From positions 93,554 through 157,553 of the forward strand of contig CAJQUW010011629.1 in the NCBI GenBank assembly GCA_907163375.1: 64,000 bases of DNA. Direction: 5' to 3'. Of this stretch, positions 48,101 through 61,300 are shown piece by piece. This DNA comes from Prostheceraeus crozeri. Lineage: Eukaryota; Platyhelminthes; Polycladida; Euryleptidae. A program made the position numbers and the translations under genes. The notes under the pieces were generated by a model, which saw only the letters and a list, made by a program, of their open reading frames with translations, was not told where the DNA came from and searched no databases. Position 1 is the first letter of the stretch. The number at the start of each line of letters is the position of its first letter.

Positions 48101-51100
48101 GTCAAAGGATGACGGTCGTCAGGAACCCCTGCACCTTTTTTAAATACAAATGTCAAAACACAAGTGGGTGTGATATTTGTGCATATTCCATTACGGAAAG
48201 TCAAAGCAACGATGAAGAACCTCCCATTTGACACACATTGAAATTGAAGTAACCACTCGAACTGGTAACAAGATCTCATCTATATGAATGAGAAACTGAA
48301 TTGCATAATTGGTCGTGAACACATCGAGCTGCGTGTATTGCAAATAAAGCTCCTTTTCAAGAGATTGTCAAAGTGGAAAAGTGTCAATGCGCTATTCAGC
48401 ACCTGTAGCTGTCCACGTGACGGTGGATGACCACGATGAGGGAACAATGGGAAGAATGAGGCATCGATGAATGGTAGAGGGCGAAAGGGCCACAATTCAG
48501 TACGAATGAAAATATCTTACTCTGACTATATGCGTATGCAGTGCCAAAGAAAAATACATTGCATATTAATGTATTATTTTTCCTAACATTGCATACACAT
48601 CGATTGACTAATGACATGTCCGTCAGACTCAGGAAACTCTTCTTAAAACTTGTCAAGGAAACTAAGCATAGATATTATTACCAAAGTTTCAGTAAAAAGC
48701 AGAATCGGTTCATCACTGAACAAAATAGATATCTCCCTCTGCTTGACGTAGTGCTTTATTTGAGATGAACAACTCGTCCGAAGCGTTTCATCTTTCTTGC
48801 CAAAAAATTACGAAATCCCCCTCTGAATGTTCGTTTCCAGTAGACATTGACTTTTATTGCGCCATGCGAAGTAATAGGTAAACGCTGCGCAGCAAATTGT
48901 AAATTGTAAAAACTTTAATATACTTTCGGTTGAGAAAAGTTGATTTTCAAATATATATTTAATCTGTTTTGCCGATCGATGTCAAAAACACAAAACGTAT
49001 GCAAATAAGACTCTTCAATACGACTTTAACAAGCGCTTTTGAAAGCACCAATATATCTCCCTGGTCTTTCTGATGCTATGTAAATTCATCAATGTCCAAA
49101 TCAAATGATTGGCATTCAGTTTCCACTCACTGGCCGGTCAGCCTTCCTCACGTCGAGTGCACTTTTCTAGGTTCTAGGCTAACACATGACATTTTAAGCC
49201 GCTTTTTATGGTCCATTAAAATCTGAGAAGTGTTTCGTTAATCCATAACAGTGTAGAAATTCACATGGACAAACACGAATATTTTAAAATGACTTTTAAA
49301 TCGACATTTATTACTTTGAGTTGACCCTGCTACCAAAAACAGCATTTACAGGACCGCTTATTAACATTTGTTGATCTTGCTCAAAAAGTGTTAAAAGCAC
49401 CAATAGAGTAAAATCGGATATATCATTATAAATCATGACTTTATATTTCAATTATTACAACCGTCAGTAAAAATAGGCATTTCGTGGACACACCCTTGAA
49501 CTAAGACGTCATTTGCTTTGCCCTATTACGAACCTGACATTGAACGTCTAAACTTGCTTTTCATTATTAAAAAAGTTGTAAGCCTAATTGCTTCACGTAA
49601 CACTGACATGTGGAATCATATTCTGTACTCATTATACGACTGTCTATCAATACAGATCATACGACTGCCACTCAAGCATGACATTGATTAATGTGCTTTG
49701 AGATATGAAGCAACTCTGTGCCCCCTCGGTCAATTGATCACTATTATACTCATGTGCTTAAATAAGAAGTCACTTTAGAATTTCTACTATTTGCATTTAT
49801 ATAATAGATAACCATTTTTTCATCATGGAGAAGAAAAATCATAATTGTTTCAACTTGAAAAGTAATTCTATTTATAGCCGTTGCTTACACTCATTGCCTT
49901 CAACTATTCTTGCTTTGCCTACTCGGTAGAATGATGATCAAAGCGACAGCTACTTGTACTTATTTAACTACTAATTGACTTCGTTAAGAATGATGTCTAT
50001 TCATATTTCAATAAGAAGCTCAGCATTATTGGTATTCTCATTATCACTTGTTATCAGCCAGTGGGTGCAGTGTTTCAAATAAGCAGGTTAAAACACGCTG
50101 CAAAAACAAGTTTGAAACAAGGTGAAAACATGTTTAAGACATATTTTTTAAGAAGCGATTATTAATATGACTTTTACAATACTGTAGCTGAAAAATCATG
50201 CGACTATCATGACAGCTCGTTACCATCGATCGCCAGGAGATGCTGGACGCCGAAAGCCCGTCTTGTAAAGTGACTCTGTAACGGATGATAATTTTCGACC
50301 GAAAGATTTGAATAGTTATCTTTAACTTCACATTTCTAGGATCAACTCAAGCCCGTAACCAGATCTGATCTACAGGGGGACATGGCCCCAAAGGAGAGAC
50401 AGTCATGTGGACATCATCAACCATGAGAAGATCTACAATCTTGAATTAATCATATCTGCATTTGCTGTTTAAATTTAACTCTGTGGAACCACAGAATTAA
50501 ATTCTTTAAGCGGACGAGCTGATAGTCTAATTCTGTAGCGAGAGCCAACCGTCATCTTGTGGATAAAGGATGGGCCACGTGTATTCTAAGTGGTAGGAGA
50601 GGATGCCGACATCTTGAAGTGTCAATAAACATATGCAGATCCTGTATATTTTCTTAATGCGATTATGACATTTCTGTTAATTCTTCCTGTAATGTTATGT
50701 CGTCTATGTAGCGAGCATAGAGATCCGGGCTAATATTAAATCTATTTTTCAACCCGCTTAAGGCCACAGTCTCTAACCTATGTAAATAAATAATAGCAAA
50801 CGGTGAACTGAAGTGGGATTCCATCGGGCAGCCTTTAATTTGCAGATAGTGCTTGTTGTTATACCTAATTTCGTAGTTGTGACATATGAAATTTAACATT
50901 CTTGAAACTGAATCCATATCCAACCCGTAACTATTTATTTTATTCCAATTTTCAGAGACAAAATCGGTAACTTGTTTTATGCCATCAGAGATGGGGATGC
51001 TAGGATAAAGGTTTTTAACATCTAAGGATATGAATGCGCAGTTAGGCTTATATTTAAGGCGTTGCAGCTGAACAACTAAGTCTTCGGCGTTCTTGATATA

Positions 51101-54100
51101 CGACGGTACGAACTGATTTAATTGAGACAAGATTTTAGTCACGAGCCAATCTATTTTTTCAGTTGGCGTATTCCTACAAGATGCTATAGGACGCAAAGGA
51201 TACGATCCTTCCACCTTATCTTTATGATCCTTAATAGTCACGTGGACTCAGGCAGCCTCGGTTCCTGTGCTATAGAGACGTTCTATCTGATTTCTAATAA
51301 AATTTTTACATGTATATTTTATCATTCTATTAGCTTGGTTTTCCGTGCTATTCACTCTGGACTTGGTTAACGGTTTGTAGGTCTCTCCGTCGTTCAGAAG
51401 TTCTTCCGTCCGTTTTATTATATCTTCTTCTTCAATAATCAAGAGTTTATTAGTCTTATCAGTCACTTCTACAGTAAGCTCATTACTTTTAAGGTAATTG
51501 CGGGTAACTTTAATGGATTTGTTAAGTTCTCTTACTTTTTTGTTGTTATGTTGTTTTTTGATTAGATTCATTACTTCTATGAGGAAGAGTTTCAGCTTAG
51601 CCTCAGATTCCTCATCGGCTTTAGGAGGAAGAATGGTGCGGTTTTTAAAAAACGGAATGGTCAAGTAAGTGTCAGCATTATCCTCCCTATCAGTGGAGTT
51701 GAACACTTTGCTTCAGCGCAAACGGTAGGTCAGAGCATCAAGCTCCCTCTCAGTGTCTTTAACTAGTTGCTCATTCACCATATTCGGGATCCGATAACTC
51801 GGTCCTTTCTCAAGAAGATAGCTGATATCAGCTGGAATCTGATTCTCACACTCACTATGCTGAGAGTCAAGAACAACGCTAGTACTTTGAGAAGGCTCAG
51901 GGACTCTACACAGAAAACTGTCAGAATAGGGAAAGTGGAACACTGGTGCCCAGTTCAGCTTCACATTTCGCTCAGGATACGGTTCACCGGTCCATCTTCT
52001 CCACTTGTCGCAATGCGTCTTCTTCATCCGGGTCGATTCCTTGTCCACCGCCTGGTCCACCATATCCAGCAGTTTCTGCACCTCCTCGCTTCCCCATCTT
52101 CTGACCAGATGCAGGTAACCGTAGCCACGTCGCATGTTGTCATGTTCAGTGCTCTCCTTTAGTTGTTTGACATGTAGACGAACAACTTCCAGCTCCAAAG
52201 AAGATTTCTTCTTCAACAATGCATCAGTAGGCTTTGTGGTGTACGGAACCTTGACCTTTGCGAACATTGGTATAACCCGATGTTCAAGACACGTCGTCAA
52301 GAAAACCAAATTCATCTGCTGTCTGACATACTTGAGTTGATCGTTGGCGAATTGTATCACAGTAGACTTGGATGCGGGGTCCTTATCCACGGAGTTGATG
52401 AGCATTGTGGGCAATGGGCCTGTACATATTGTTTTTAGTAATTCTTTTAGCCAATAAACCTAAGAAGACACCCTGTTCTTTTGAATCACTTGCGACATGA
52501 AAAGTCTTCTGTATGCGGCTATCATGCTCATCGATACTTGCTGCGTTTCTGTTGGATCCACGATTCAATAGATGAAATTGAATCTGAGCGCAGAGCAAAC
52601 GAAAATTGTTCGGAATTTTATCGTTTGTGTTGAGCGTGGTGCCTGGACCACTCACCTAATGCCTTACAAAGGAATTTCTTTACATGCAGGTTAGCTTTGA
52701 AGACAACGTTCATCCGGAAACTTGGCATAGGAAGGAGGTGAGAACGGGTTTGAGTACGAAGCCCTCTCGATTTGCGAAAGTCTTATACTGCACTTACGTT
52801 ATGTAGCACAGCCGCTTTATAGCGTCAATTGAGTTCAATGGGGTTGACGCATTATAAAATGTTGTGTTGCATCACGAAGTTATTTTAAATTATTTCAGCA
52901 TCATAAACTTTGTTATTTCTGAAAAATACTAAAAGTCATCTGATTTGCTTCGTGATTAACATTTTTATTATTTCTTAATGCATCACTATCTTGGGATGAT
53001 GGTGACAGGCCTACATAGTCACATTATCCAAACACGCAATGCTTTTGTGATCTTTCTCTAATGCAAATTTAGTTCCACTTATTATTTAGTTTACTTAGAG
53101 TTACTGACGGAACATGATACAAGCGTTCCTACAATTCTCAAATTTAATTTTCTCTTCATATCACGATTTGAAAAGGATTTTCATCTATTTTGATTAGTAT
53201 GAAGTTATTTTTCTTTGTAAATGCAGAGTTTGTCTATTTAACGATGGAATTGATATGCCTGTCCATAGACTTCTAAATTTCTCTGGACAGATAGGTTGAA
53301 ATTTGCCTCATACATGTTCAGGCCAGCAATTCTAAATTAGACTACTGCAAATAGACTGTCATCAAGCGTTATCACATTTTAGAGAACGTATTGCCAGAAC
53401 AATGCAGGTAAAGCACAGTATGTATGTTTATTTATGTACATTGAGAGTAAGGACGCATGAGAATGAATGGTTATGCATTGAGTACATGTGCTAGACCTCC
53501 GTGTTATTAGTCAATTTTTGCGATTTTTCTTCTAATAAGTCTCAGAAATGAGGCATCTGAGATATCATGAACAAATTTCTTTCACATGTTGTTGAAATAT
53601 TTCATTGAAATTTCGGAAATCTGATTCATGTACGTGCGAACAGCGAGATTTTTACGAAGTAATCGGAAATGTGATGATATTCATCGATAGTCTGAGCATC
53701 GTCCTTTCATTTTTTAAAGAAAGATACCATTTTCTTAGACAATTATTCAGTTTCAGTTATGACACGTATAACCTGGAAAAATGGTTTTTCTTCGCTATTC
53801 TCACAACTAAAGTTTTTACATGAAAATTAAAAACTATTCAGTTTGATCTCATAAAACACCCTCCAACAAGGAATGTATAGTTGAAGCACAGATACGTTTG
53901 GTGGAAAAGACTTCCCATGATAAATTTTGCTCAAAAAATTTGCAGCTTCAGGATGTCGAACATTGCCAACTCACTATTTGTGACATTACACTCACGACAA
54001 AAATCACATTTTTTACATTTCAGGAGTGAAGGGCAGCAAGCACCACTTATATCATCTCGATTATTAGGATTCATATTGAAATCAGTTTTTGTATGCAAGC

Positions 54101-57059
54101 ATTCTCCTGCATACACATTATCTTCTGTGGTTGACTGCATGATATTTTATCATCAACACTTCTCAGACTAAATCCGGAAAACTTCAATAAAGTTATTGTT
54201 TTCATTTTCTTGTCACCCTCTGTAAGGTGACGCATGGAGATAAAATAATATGCACCAGTCATTTGACGTATCCAGCTAAAACCCTTCTCAATGTGATCTG
54301 GCTGTGCTTTTCCGAGCATTGGTCATTGGTCTCAGAAGAGCCTCCATCACAGGTCAGATCGCCTGATAACTGTTCAGACCTCCGTATAGAAGTAGCTGCT
54401 CAGGTTGTAAATGCTTATTGTGTCCATCATGATTGTTTTCATGAAATTGAATGCAAAGAAGGATCTCCGTATAGTTCACTTTTCTGTTCCCCCTCATTTC
54501 AGAACATTCGTAGTGTGGAAATCGATGGCTTCTCTTTTCCTCTCGAAACTGACCCTAACATAACAGTGGTCAATGCTTCGGTTGGATCTTCCGTCCGTTG
54601 AATTCGGCTTCACGGAGCTTTGTCAGTCTTTCCCAAGTATTACATATTACTGGCTGGCCATCCAGAGATTATCCAGAAGTCATCAGATTCATAACTTTGG
54701 AAAACTTGTGATAGATGATAGATACATTATGTGCTGCTTGGAATGGATTTCTCTCTGTGATAAATGCAAATACATATTCGCAGATTTTTCGACAGTCAAT
54801 GATGCGATGATGCTGTGGGGAAGATTTCAACTTATAATCGCCATTTTTAGTCCATTATCGTTTTGAGATGTCACAAATGCAGATGGAATGGCTTCTTTCT
54901 AAATTTTAGACAAAATTGTCGTAACAAGAAATCTTTCGATTTTGTTTCCATTGCCAGGACATATACTTGAAAACGTGGCCATACCGGATCGCAGCTTTGT
55001 AGTTGTTTGGAGAAGCATCTAGACAGATAAAGGAATTTCGATGGCACTGTACTTTAGATCACGCTGTTTCATTTCTTCAATTTTTCTTCATTGCTTGCCA
55101 TAATGATCCAATTCCTTCGTGGTAGCATTTGTCAGATTCATGGAATTGAAGGTTACACAAGACGTCACACAAGGTTGCACAAGAATGTTTAGTTAGGATA
55201 TAATACTTTCAACTAAAATCGATGCAATCACAAATTCAAATTTCTTTGTTATGCAAGTAGAGGAATGTATTTGTGTTACACCGTCATTGCATTTCGGTTC
55301 ACAGCCAACAATGGTATACTGCATTTCCTTGCATTTTGCATTCAAACAAGCTGCAAAATTTGATCTTTTGCAACACGAATGTTGGTTGGCCTGAACATGT
55401 ATAAAATGATTTCAAATTTTCCTCACCTATCTGTCCAGAGAAATTTAGAAGTCTATGGCCTGTCTGACTCAATCGAATAGCTTCCTAGGGCAGTAAAAAA
55501 TATTTTATAGAAAACATGTTTTTTACCCACCCTGATTATCACAATAGAATTATTTCGATGCTAAAAATGCACATGCTTGCATGCAGGTTCATCCTACATA
55601 TTTGCTTTTAAACTAGAAATCACTGATGTTCCAGTCGTGTGAATTTGCAGGTTGAGCAAGGTTCCCACCAGTCTATAGAGAATGAAATCCAGGAAATTTC
55701 CAGGATCTCAGGAATTGGTTGGAGCACTGTTGGATACCTGACCAAATGATGTTTTCTTTCTTAATTACGTGTTTTCATCATTTTATGTTATGTGTATTTT
55801 CTAACTTTCACTGGAAATCAATGTAAGCTTGCAGCTTCCAAAGGAATTGCATGATAAGCAGATACTCTTCCTCTACGACCATTTAATCTACTATCAATTC
55901 ATGGTAAATCGGTTGGATAATGCCTTCAGGTTTGATGATATAATTGATGACACGTACGTATGTATGTATGATTTTGCGTGTCTATACATTTTTGGATACC
56001 TCCAACTTTTGAAAAGAAGCTACAAATAACATGATTTAAAGCAACAGTGCCCAGATTCACAGTTTTAGAAAAACTACTCTTGTGGAAACGACCATACATT
56101 CCTAAGAGGTTTTCCTAAAAAAAGTCTGCTCAAAGTCCCAATGAGTTTTCCTCTTCAGTAGTTTATAAATACTCCTGTGGACATTGTAATAGATGCTATT
56201 TTGGGAAACTAAAAGGTATTTTATCACTACAATAAATTAACACATGAAAGGCAGTCCCCCGACTGAAATTAGCATGCATTTGCACTTTCCTGACGTCACT
56301 AATTTCAAGATCATGCATCATACCAAACCGTGGCTAACCAAACTACCTGAAGCTTTCTTCATCAATTAATTCAACTCCGACAACCTATTGAATGTTCAGA
56401 CCCGAACTACGCAATTGGCTTTGTGATAATCACTTCCGACGATTTGAACTCTGTGTATAAAACTCTAAATTTACTGTTCTCTCTTTTGCACACTGATGAA
56501 CTGTGGTGAATCCACCTGAAACACGTACTGCAGTTTCCACAAGAGTATTTCTTTTAATAACATGGTTTAACTTAAAGATGGCAAAATTTAAATCATCATT
56601 CGTACATGAACACCCATTCCTTCTCATTTTCATGTACGAAATAAATTTGATTTCAAGATGTTCTTTTGAGTGTACCGATATGGCAAACTTTCTAATGTCG
56701 CAATTTGTAGAATTCTGCTACTTACCCATTCTTGGTACTGAACTTCCAAAAGGCGCCAACTGGCATGTAACTGTGTCTTTTCGTCGAATAAGGAAATCTT
56801 TCTCCGCAGATGTTATGAGTTGTTGACGAAATTCGTTTGGGAGCATCTCGTGATAACGAACCCTGAGGAGATCATCCTCCATCAACTCTTTCTGTTTCGT
56901 ATTGAATTCCTTATTGAGAACTCGGATCTCTCGTTCATAGCTTCGTGCCGTGGAAGTATACGCCCGCGTAAGATGATTAATATGAGAAGCTAGTCTTTGT
57001 TTCTCCACCAATTCCCTTGCTTCGGCGTATGCGTGATGCCGATTTTGTGAAGAAGCCAT
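41975..57059 (-). CDS. three-exon host gene, unrecognised 237-residue protein
   Basis: Join of 57059-56726, 44778-44550 and 42125-41975: 714 nt, 238 codons with stop. Exon 1 ends ATG G|GTAAGTAG, exon 2 starts after TTTCTTACAG and ends GACG|GTAATG, exon 3 starts after CTATCTTTCAG. Both junction phases match with no stop. Start is placed at MASSQNRHH; an in-frame ATG 23 codons upstream (57128) would give 260 residues. Residues 1-112 are charged and helical (EARELVEKQRLASHINHLTR, YEREIRVLNKEFNTKQKELM). The middle is Ser/Arg/Pro-rich (PVSSRPPSSRRSRSALP), and the tail is SMMVLGQMQLRRNITL. No signal peptide or membrane span. Intron 1 is 11.9 kb and full of transposons. I do not recognise the family. 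The exon linkage is inference. Confidence 0.65.
42126..44549 (-). other. host gene intron 2
   Basis: 2424 bp, no transposase found. Contains a C homopolymer near 42655-42665 and an interspersed repeat at 43690-43905. Confidence 0.55.
43690..43905 (+). repeat. interspersed repeat, copy a
   Basis: About 200 bp, alignable with 46545-46740: both contain AAGGTGAT, TACACGGG, ATGGCT and end GCAGCTATTCAGGTCTGTTC. A further weak piece lies at about 46755-46860. No terminal repeats were recognised; it could be a SINE- or MITE-like family. Confidence 0.75.
44550..44778 (-). CDS. host gene exon 2
   Basis: A 229-bp exon of higher GC content between a pyrimidine-rich acceptor and a GTAATG donor. It encodes PWGSGNNKRCFSPPLVPVSS... 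to RRENRSEIPDEQR. The opposite strand also has an open frame here, but its flanks lack the matching phases that the minus strand shows with exons 1 and 3. Confidence 0.65.
44916..46269 (-). mobile_element. Tc1 element in host intron 1 (1354 bp)
   Basis: Ends CAGTCCCAGCGGAAATATT (44916) and the complement of CAGTCCCGACGGAAATATT (46269), flanked by TA at 44914-44915 and 46270-46271. Same strand as the host gene. Confidence 0.93.
45086..46032 (-). pseudogene. Tc1-family DD34E transposase, broken
   Basis: MGRKPDLSEAVRANIKLLKE begins an intact N-terminal HTH pair (KLLKEERYSNEEVAKRLKIS and the GRPSKTS hook), then LFSDESCFEL (first Asp) and LMVWGCISAAGRGC. About 35 residues normally found next are missing with a frame change. 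The remainder (LDCEYFLHDSAPCHK with the second Asp, and DLNPIENLW with Glu) is followed by a TAA before LKIFVSEDQP and the true end near 45086. Confidence 0.9.
46545..46740 (+). repeat. interspersed repeat, copy b
   Basis: Second copy of the repeat at 43690-43905, same orientation, about 80% alike by eye. Confidence 0.75.
46861..50662. other. host intron 1, unassigned part
   Basis: AT-rich with short frames only; no recognisable element. Confidence 0.5.
50663..52414 (-). mobile_element. Penelope-like retroelement, broken
   Basis: Minus-strand frames in order give an N-terminal region (KAFAMVPIV-like context, LDALTYRLR), a linker with KNRTILPPKA, and a reverse transcriptase with FISLDVKNLYPSIPI, IKGCPMESHFSSPFA and YARYIDDI. 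These are the palm motifs of Penelope-like elements, whose RT is closest to telomerase. The copy stops soon after YIDD, so the GIY-YIG endonuclease is absent. It looks broken in about three places plus the 3' truncation. It lies in host intron 1. Confidence 0.8.
53263..55458. mobile_element. unclassified 2.2-kb element with inverted ends and 5-bp target duplication
   Basis: CCATAGACTTCTAAATTTCT at 53263 is mirrored at 55458, and the arms pair for about 75 bp, including TACATGTTCAGGCC. CCTGT flanks both sides (53258-53262 and 55459-55463). Interior frames (for example 54227-54601) are short and match no transposase I can name, so the element is decayed or non-autonomous. Confidence 0.75.
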
Positions 57060-57128
57060 GTCTTTCTTCTTATCCCATCTTCTGTGGAATGATGCATTTC
57101 GATGAAGCCTGGCTAAATACACGTACAT
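56726..57128 (-). CDS. host gene exon 1
   Basis: Open from 57128; the more likely start is ATG at 57059. Codon use looks protein-like throughout, unlike the surrounding AT-rich DNA. The donor (G|GTAAGT) is close to consensus. An AG at the TATTTAG just after the upstream ATG could instead be a splice acceptor, so an earlier exon cannot be excluded. AATTATATATT near 57205 may be a core promoter element. Confidence 0.7.
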
Positions 57129-57199
57129 AAATTATTCATGCATGCACTGAGTGAGTGAACCTGCGGGATGTGGCTGAGTCCATAAACAACTCATTCGTG

Positions 57200-58095
57200 A
57201 GATAGCGGAATATATAATTGGGTTGAATACTAATGTGACATTTGACTTCTGTCAAGTGTCCTTTTATTAGAGGATCATCACAAAATGCTCAGGATGCCAG
57301 ACCAAAACACCCTAAACCTTGCTTGCATGCTGAGTTAGTAAACATTACTTGTCTTAAAGCACAGATTTTGCCGTTTTATTTTCATTCGCTCCGCGGCCTC
57401 AGATTACTGTATTTTCTTGTCCTTCTGGGTTCATAGAATTTAGTCTCTAAAGTAAGAGAAAGTTTGCTATTAAACATTATTGAAAGATAATTGCAAATAA
57501 TCAGGAACAGTTTATCTTTGAAGTATGACACAAATTGTCAAATACATTACAACATACACTGTATAATCACAAAATATATGAAATGGATTTAAGTGGATCA
57601 TGTCGCAATGCACAAACAGCACGGTATTCTAGATGCGAAAAACAAATTGCCAAATAGCATTTTCTAGTTCTAGATATTTTTGAAATGTATATGCATGAAT
57701 TCAATTGAATATCAAGTTCGTAAATACCATGCGCTAGATTTCTAATCAGTAAAACAAGTACATTTGATTTTCCATTTATTTTACGAATTATGATACAATC
57801 TATTCAGGATCTTGTATTGCAAATGTTTAGCATAATTATCACTAACTTAAGTGTAGCAGAGTTGAATAATGCACTACATTTAATGTACTAGCTTTTCTGT
57901 AATAGAATATTGTGAAACCAATCGAATAATATGCGTACAGTCCAATATTCCGATTGAATATATGGTAAGTAGAGACACATCAGCTAATATTTTCGGTTAC
58001 CCATCATTATTTAAATTTAACATTATATTCGCATGCATAACAAGACAACTCGATGCAGATTAGGTAAAATTCACAAACTTCAATCAAAAATAGGC
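57200..58095. other. upstream of host gene, nothing recognised
   Basis: AT-rich, no gene or element seen beyond a possible TATA-like box near 57205. Confidence 0.5.
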
Positions 58096-58310
58096 ACTGG
58101 CCGCCTCAGAAGCCGAATGAAGTTCTACGAGTCCGCTGCGAAGAGCTGTGACGGCAGGTCTCCACTATATGCCCCATAGTTTGAGCGTGAGTCGCACATC
58201 GGAGATTGGCGAGCATCTCAGCGGTCCATAGAACTGTGACATGGCCCATCCCTCGCCCTCAGCCACTTGGCTCAGGGGAGGTCAAATCCCGGTACTATTG
58301 ATTATAATAT
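58096..58310. other. GC-rich non-coding island
   Basis: About 215 bp of markedly higher GC than its flanks, with stops in the frames I checked on both strands. Contains GGTCAAATCCCGG, loosely like a tRNA B box, and complementary words such as GCCACTTGGCTCAGG. Could be a structured RNA, a SINE or an old element end; not assigned. Confidence 0.4.
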
Positions 58311-61300
58311 AACATTGACTGTGCGTATGTCACTATCGACAGAAACTTCTCACCAAATTTCATCATATTGAATGCATATACTGTTAATGACGCTAGCACA
58401 ATCCAAGTCTTTATTAAGACTTGACAATAAGAACAATTATAAGGAACAATGAGATGCTCTTAAGCATGCAATCCATTGTTCGATGGGAAAACATCTCGAT
58501 GCAAACAGAAAACTCACCGCCTGAGTAGTATCTTGGTGTTTGGCATGTCCTCGAACGTTGATTACTCCATTTGTTTTCCAATAATGGATGATGATGTGAT
58601 GCACGGTAGAAGTGGCTTGGTTAATCGGATAGAATCAAAGATTAACGTTTAAAGGTGTGACCTTCATTGCGGGCGGCTGTAACACTCAGGGCTTTAGCTG
58701 GCATTGAGTGATTGTAGACGATTCGGCACCGAGCGATGCTTGCTGTTAAACGGTAGAAAGTATCGAATTTGATCTTGTGATGACAAGAAAGTGATCCTAT
58801 TACTTAATCAAGATGTAACTTTAAATCTATTACGATATCTTGTAATCATCAGCGTGTAATACTTGTACAAGGAACAGAATAGCAAATATTGTTTTCCGGT
58901 GAAATGTTATCCGCATCCTGCACTACGGTTGAATCAATGTATTTACAATGAAAGATTCCTCGGACTCGAATTCAACGTCCACAACTTGCAGCTAGATAAG
59001 TAGAAAGGGATTCTGATCTTTGCGAAAAAAAATATTGCTGAAATTCATTACTTTCCTTTCATGCCTTACCGAAACATTGCAATCTATCGATATTCTTCTG
59101 AGGTGACACTGTTTCTAGCACCTAAGGGTGAATTTAAAAAGAATCTGCTTTTTTGATTATTGCTGATTTTTATGACTATTGAATGACTGAGATATATCGA
59201 CGTTTTTTTGTTTCAAAAGGACAAAGTTGATGATGCAATTAAAAGACACGTGCATTGAAAAATGACACGGTATACTATTTTCAGCGATAAGTAGAATCTT
59301 TTTCTAGTAACATGACAAACGTATCGAAAAATTGCAACAGATGATTTCAACGATAGTTGAAAAGCTTTTCTAATATTTGTTTGGAGAATATTTTATGTGG
59401 TCCTACGACATTGACAGAGTCTGAAAAAGCATTTTTTATTTTTCGGACGAACGCTTAAGTAAGAGAGTTGTCGATTAGCTGATAAAAGCTGTGACTAATT
59501 AACGCTTCTTAAAAGTTAATAGGACAAGGTCGCAGTCATTGTACTGATGGATACTTTTCATCTCGCTTCTCGGTTCAGGCGTTTCTCGGTTCCGGAGCTT
59601 CTCGCTCCATTCTTGATTACGATTCATATCCGGCCTCGCTTTTTCGCTGAAAGCCGAGAAATATTGAAACTAACTTTCCGATGATTGATCTTTTGAATGT
59701 CATCTCATGAATACAAATATTAGTTTTACAGATGTTAAGTAAACATTCATGTAAGAAAGAAATCAATAGACAAACGCTGAACAATGGAAAAGTAAAATAA
59801 GATATTGGTTTTACGAGTATTTTTGTTGAATTGCTTCGGTTTAGTAAATCAATTGCATTCACAGTTTGGGAAATGAAGTCGCAGACAGGTTTAGCAGCCA
59901 TCAGAAAGTGAAGAGAGTTTTAGTGCAGTTGAAAATTGCACTGTAAATGACCTTTCAGCAGCAGTATATAGTCAGCAATTAGAAAAGCATTCGGTTTCCA
60001 GGTCAGCAAGTCAATATCATTAGCAGTGAATCACTGCTGTTTTCATAGAAAAAAAAATGATCTGATCATGGTAACTATTAAATAAAAATTTCCAATTTAC
60101 TTGATTGTCAAACAGATTCACCTTCCGAACTTTTCGACAGAAATCTGAAATGATATCACATTTCAATGAATACTTCAATTGATTGCGGATCACCGGAACA
60201 ACTCATGCTCCGCAGACCAAATTGTCAGGCACCAAGGGAAATCAAGGTGTTTTTCGCTTTAGAAAAATAGGAAAAATTAATTCCACGAAATAAAACACGC
60301 GGAATACATTTATGTTTACTCCAAACGATATTCTTTCCTGTATATGACCGAATGCAGTTAGATTTGGATCCTGGCTTTTGTGACTAATCATTTTATAAAC
60401 AATTCTAAAACTCAAGGGCTTCTAAATTATGATTTCAATTTACGAAAATATGCTTGATTTTACCATCGCTTATGCTTGGGGTAACTGAGGTTGCTCCAAG
60501 AGAAAATAAATGGATTTTCTTTAGCTGTTGAACTTCTAATGCATATTGAGTGCATCTTTAAGCAGTTCATGCATGATCGATGGTTTTGGTAGATCGCATT
60601 CATAGATATCTCCTACTTACGTAAAGAAATATTCATTTGCTGTAAACACAAAGCACGTACGATGGATGATGAAAATAAAGACGATGCTTTCATCTCCATT
60701 CTAACGTTCTACTTTGACTGATCAACCAATTGTCGCTTCGCAGCTTTTGTTGTCTTGAATGACACATGGGAAGGGAGAAGTTTTCGAGATCGCCTCTCGA
60801 ACATGTGGTTCAAGTTTTTTATATCAAAGTTCATGATATAGTCCACTCACAACCATGAAAACAAAGGATCTTGGAGGTGTTTGTCGGAAGTAATCAATGA
60901 TTACAATCATGCAAAATATGATGTGGATATAATGGACCAGCAGATGAATTGCTATACATGTTGTCAATAAGTGTTTGATGAAACTTGTTTCTTTTCGAAC
61001 TTGGTTAACATTTCGCTCTCGAACTCACCCGCCAAGTTGTCTTAGTGATGGGATTTGCGCTCTAACTTACAAATCTTCTTAAATTTACACCCCTACCGGT
61101 GCCTAAGAAAGCCACCTACAAAACAAGGGTGCGTACACGCGTTTTCGACCTAGAGGCTTGAACAGCTATGCGTTTTTACAAGACGGTAGTTGCAGAAAGT
61201 AATCGCTTGTTGATGGCGCAACTCGTACACGTGCGACTTAACTTGTAGAAATCTGCAGATAGTTACAAGTATTCTAGAACTATCGACTGAGAAATCTAGC

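Noticed and set aside
58280-58310. tRNA gene
   Set aside because: A B-box-like word alone; no A box at the right distance and no cloverleaf arms could be drawn.
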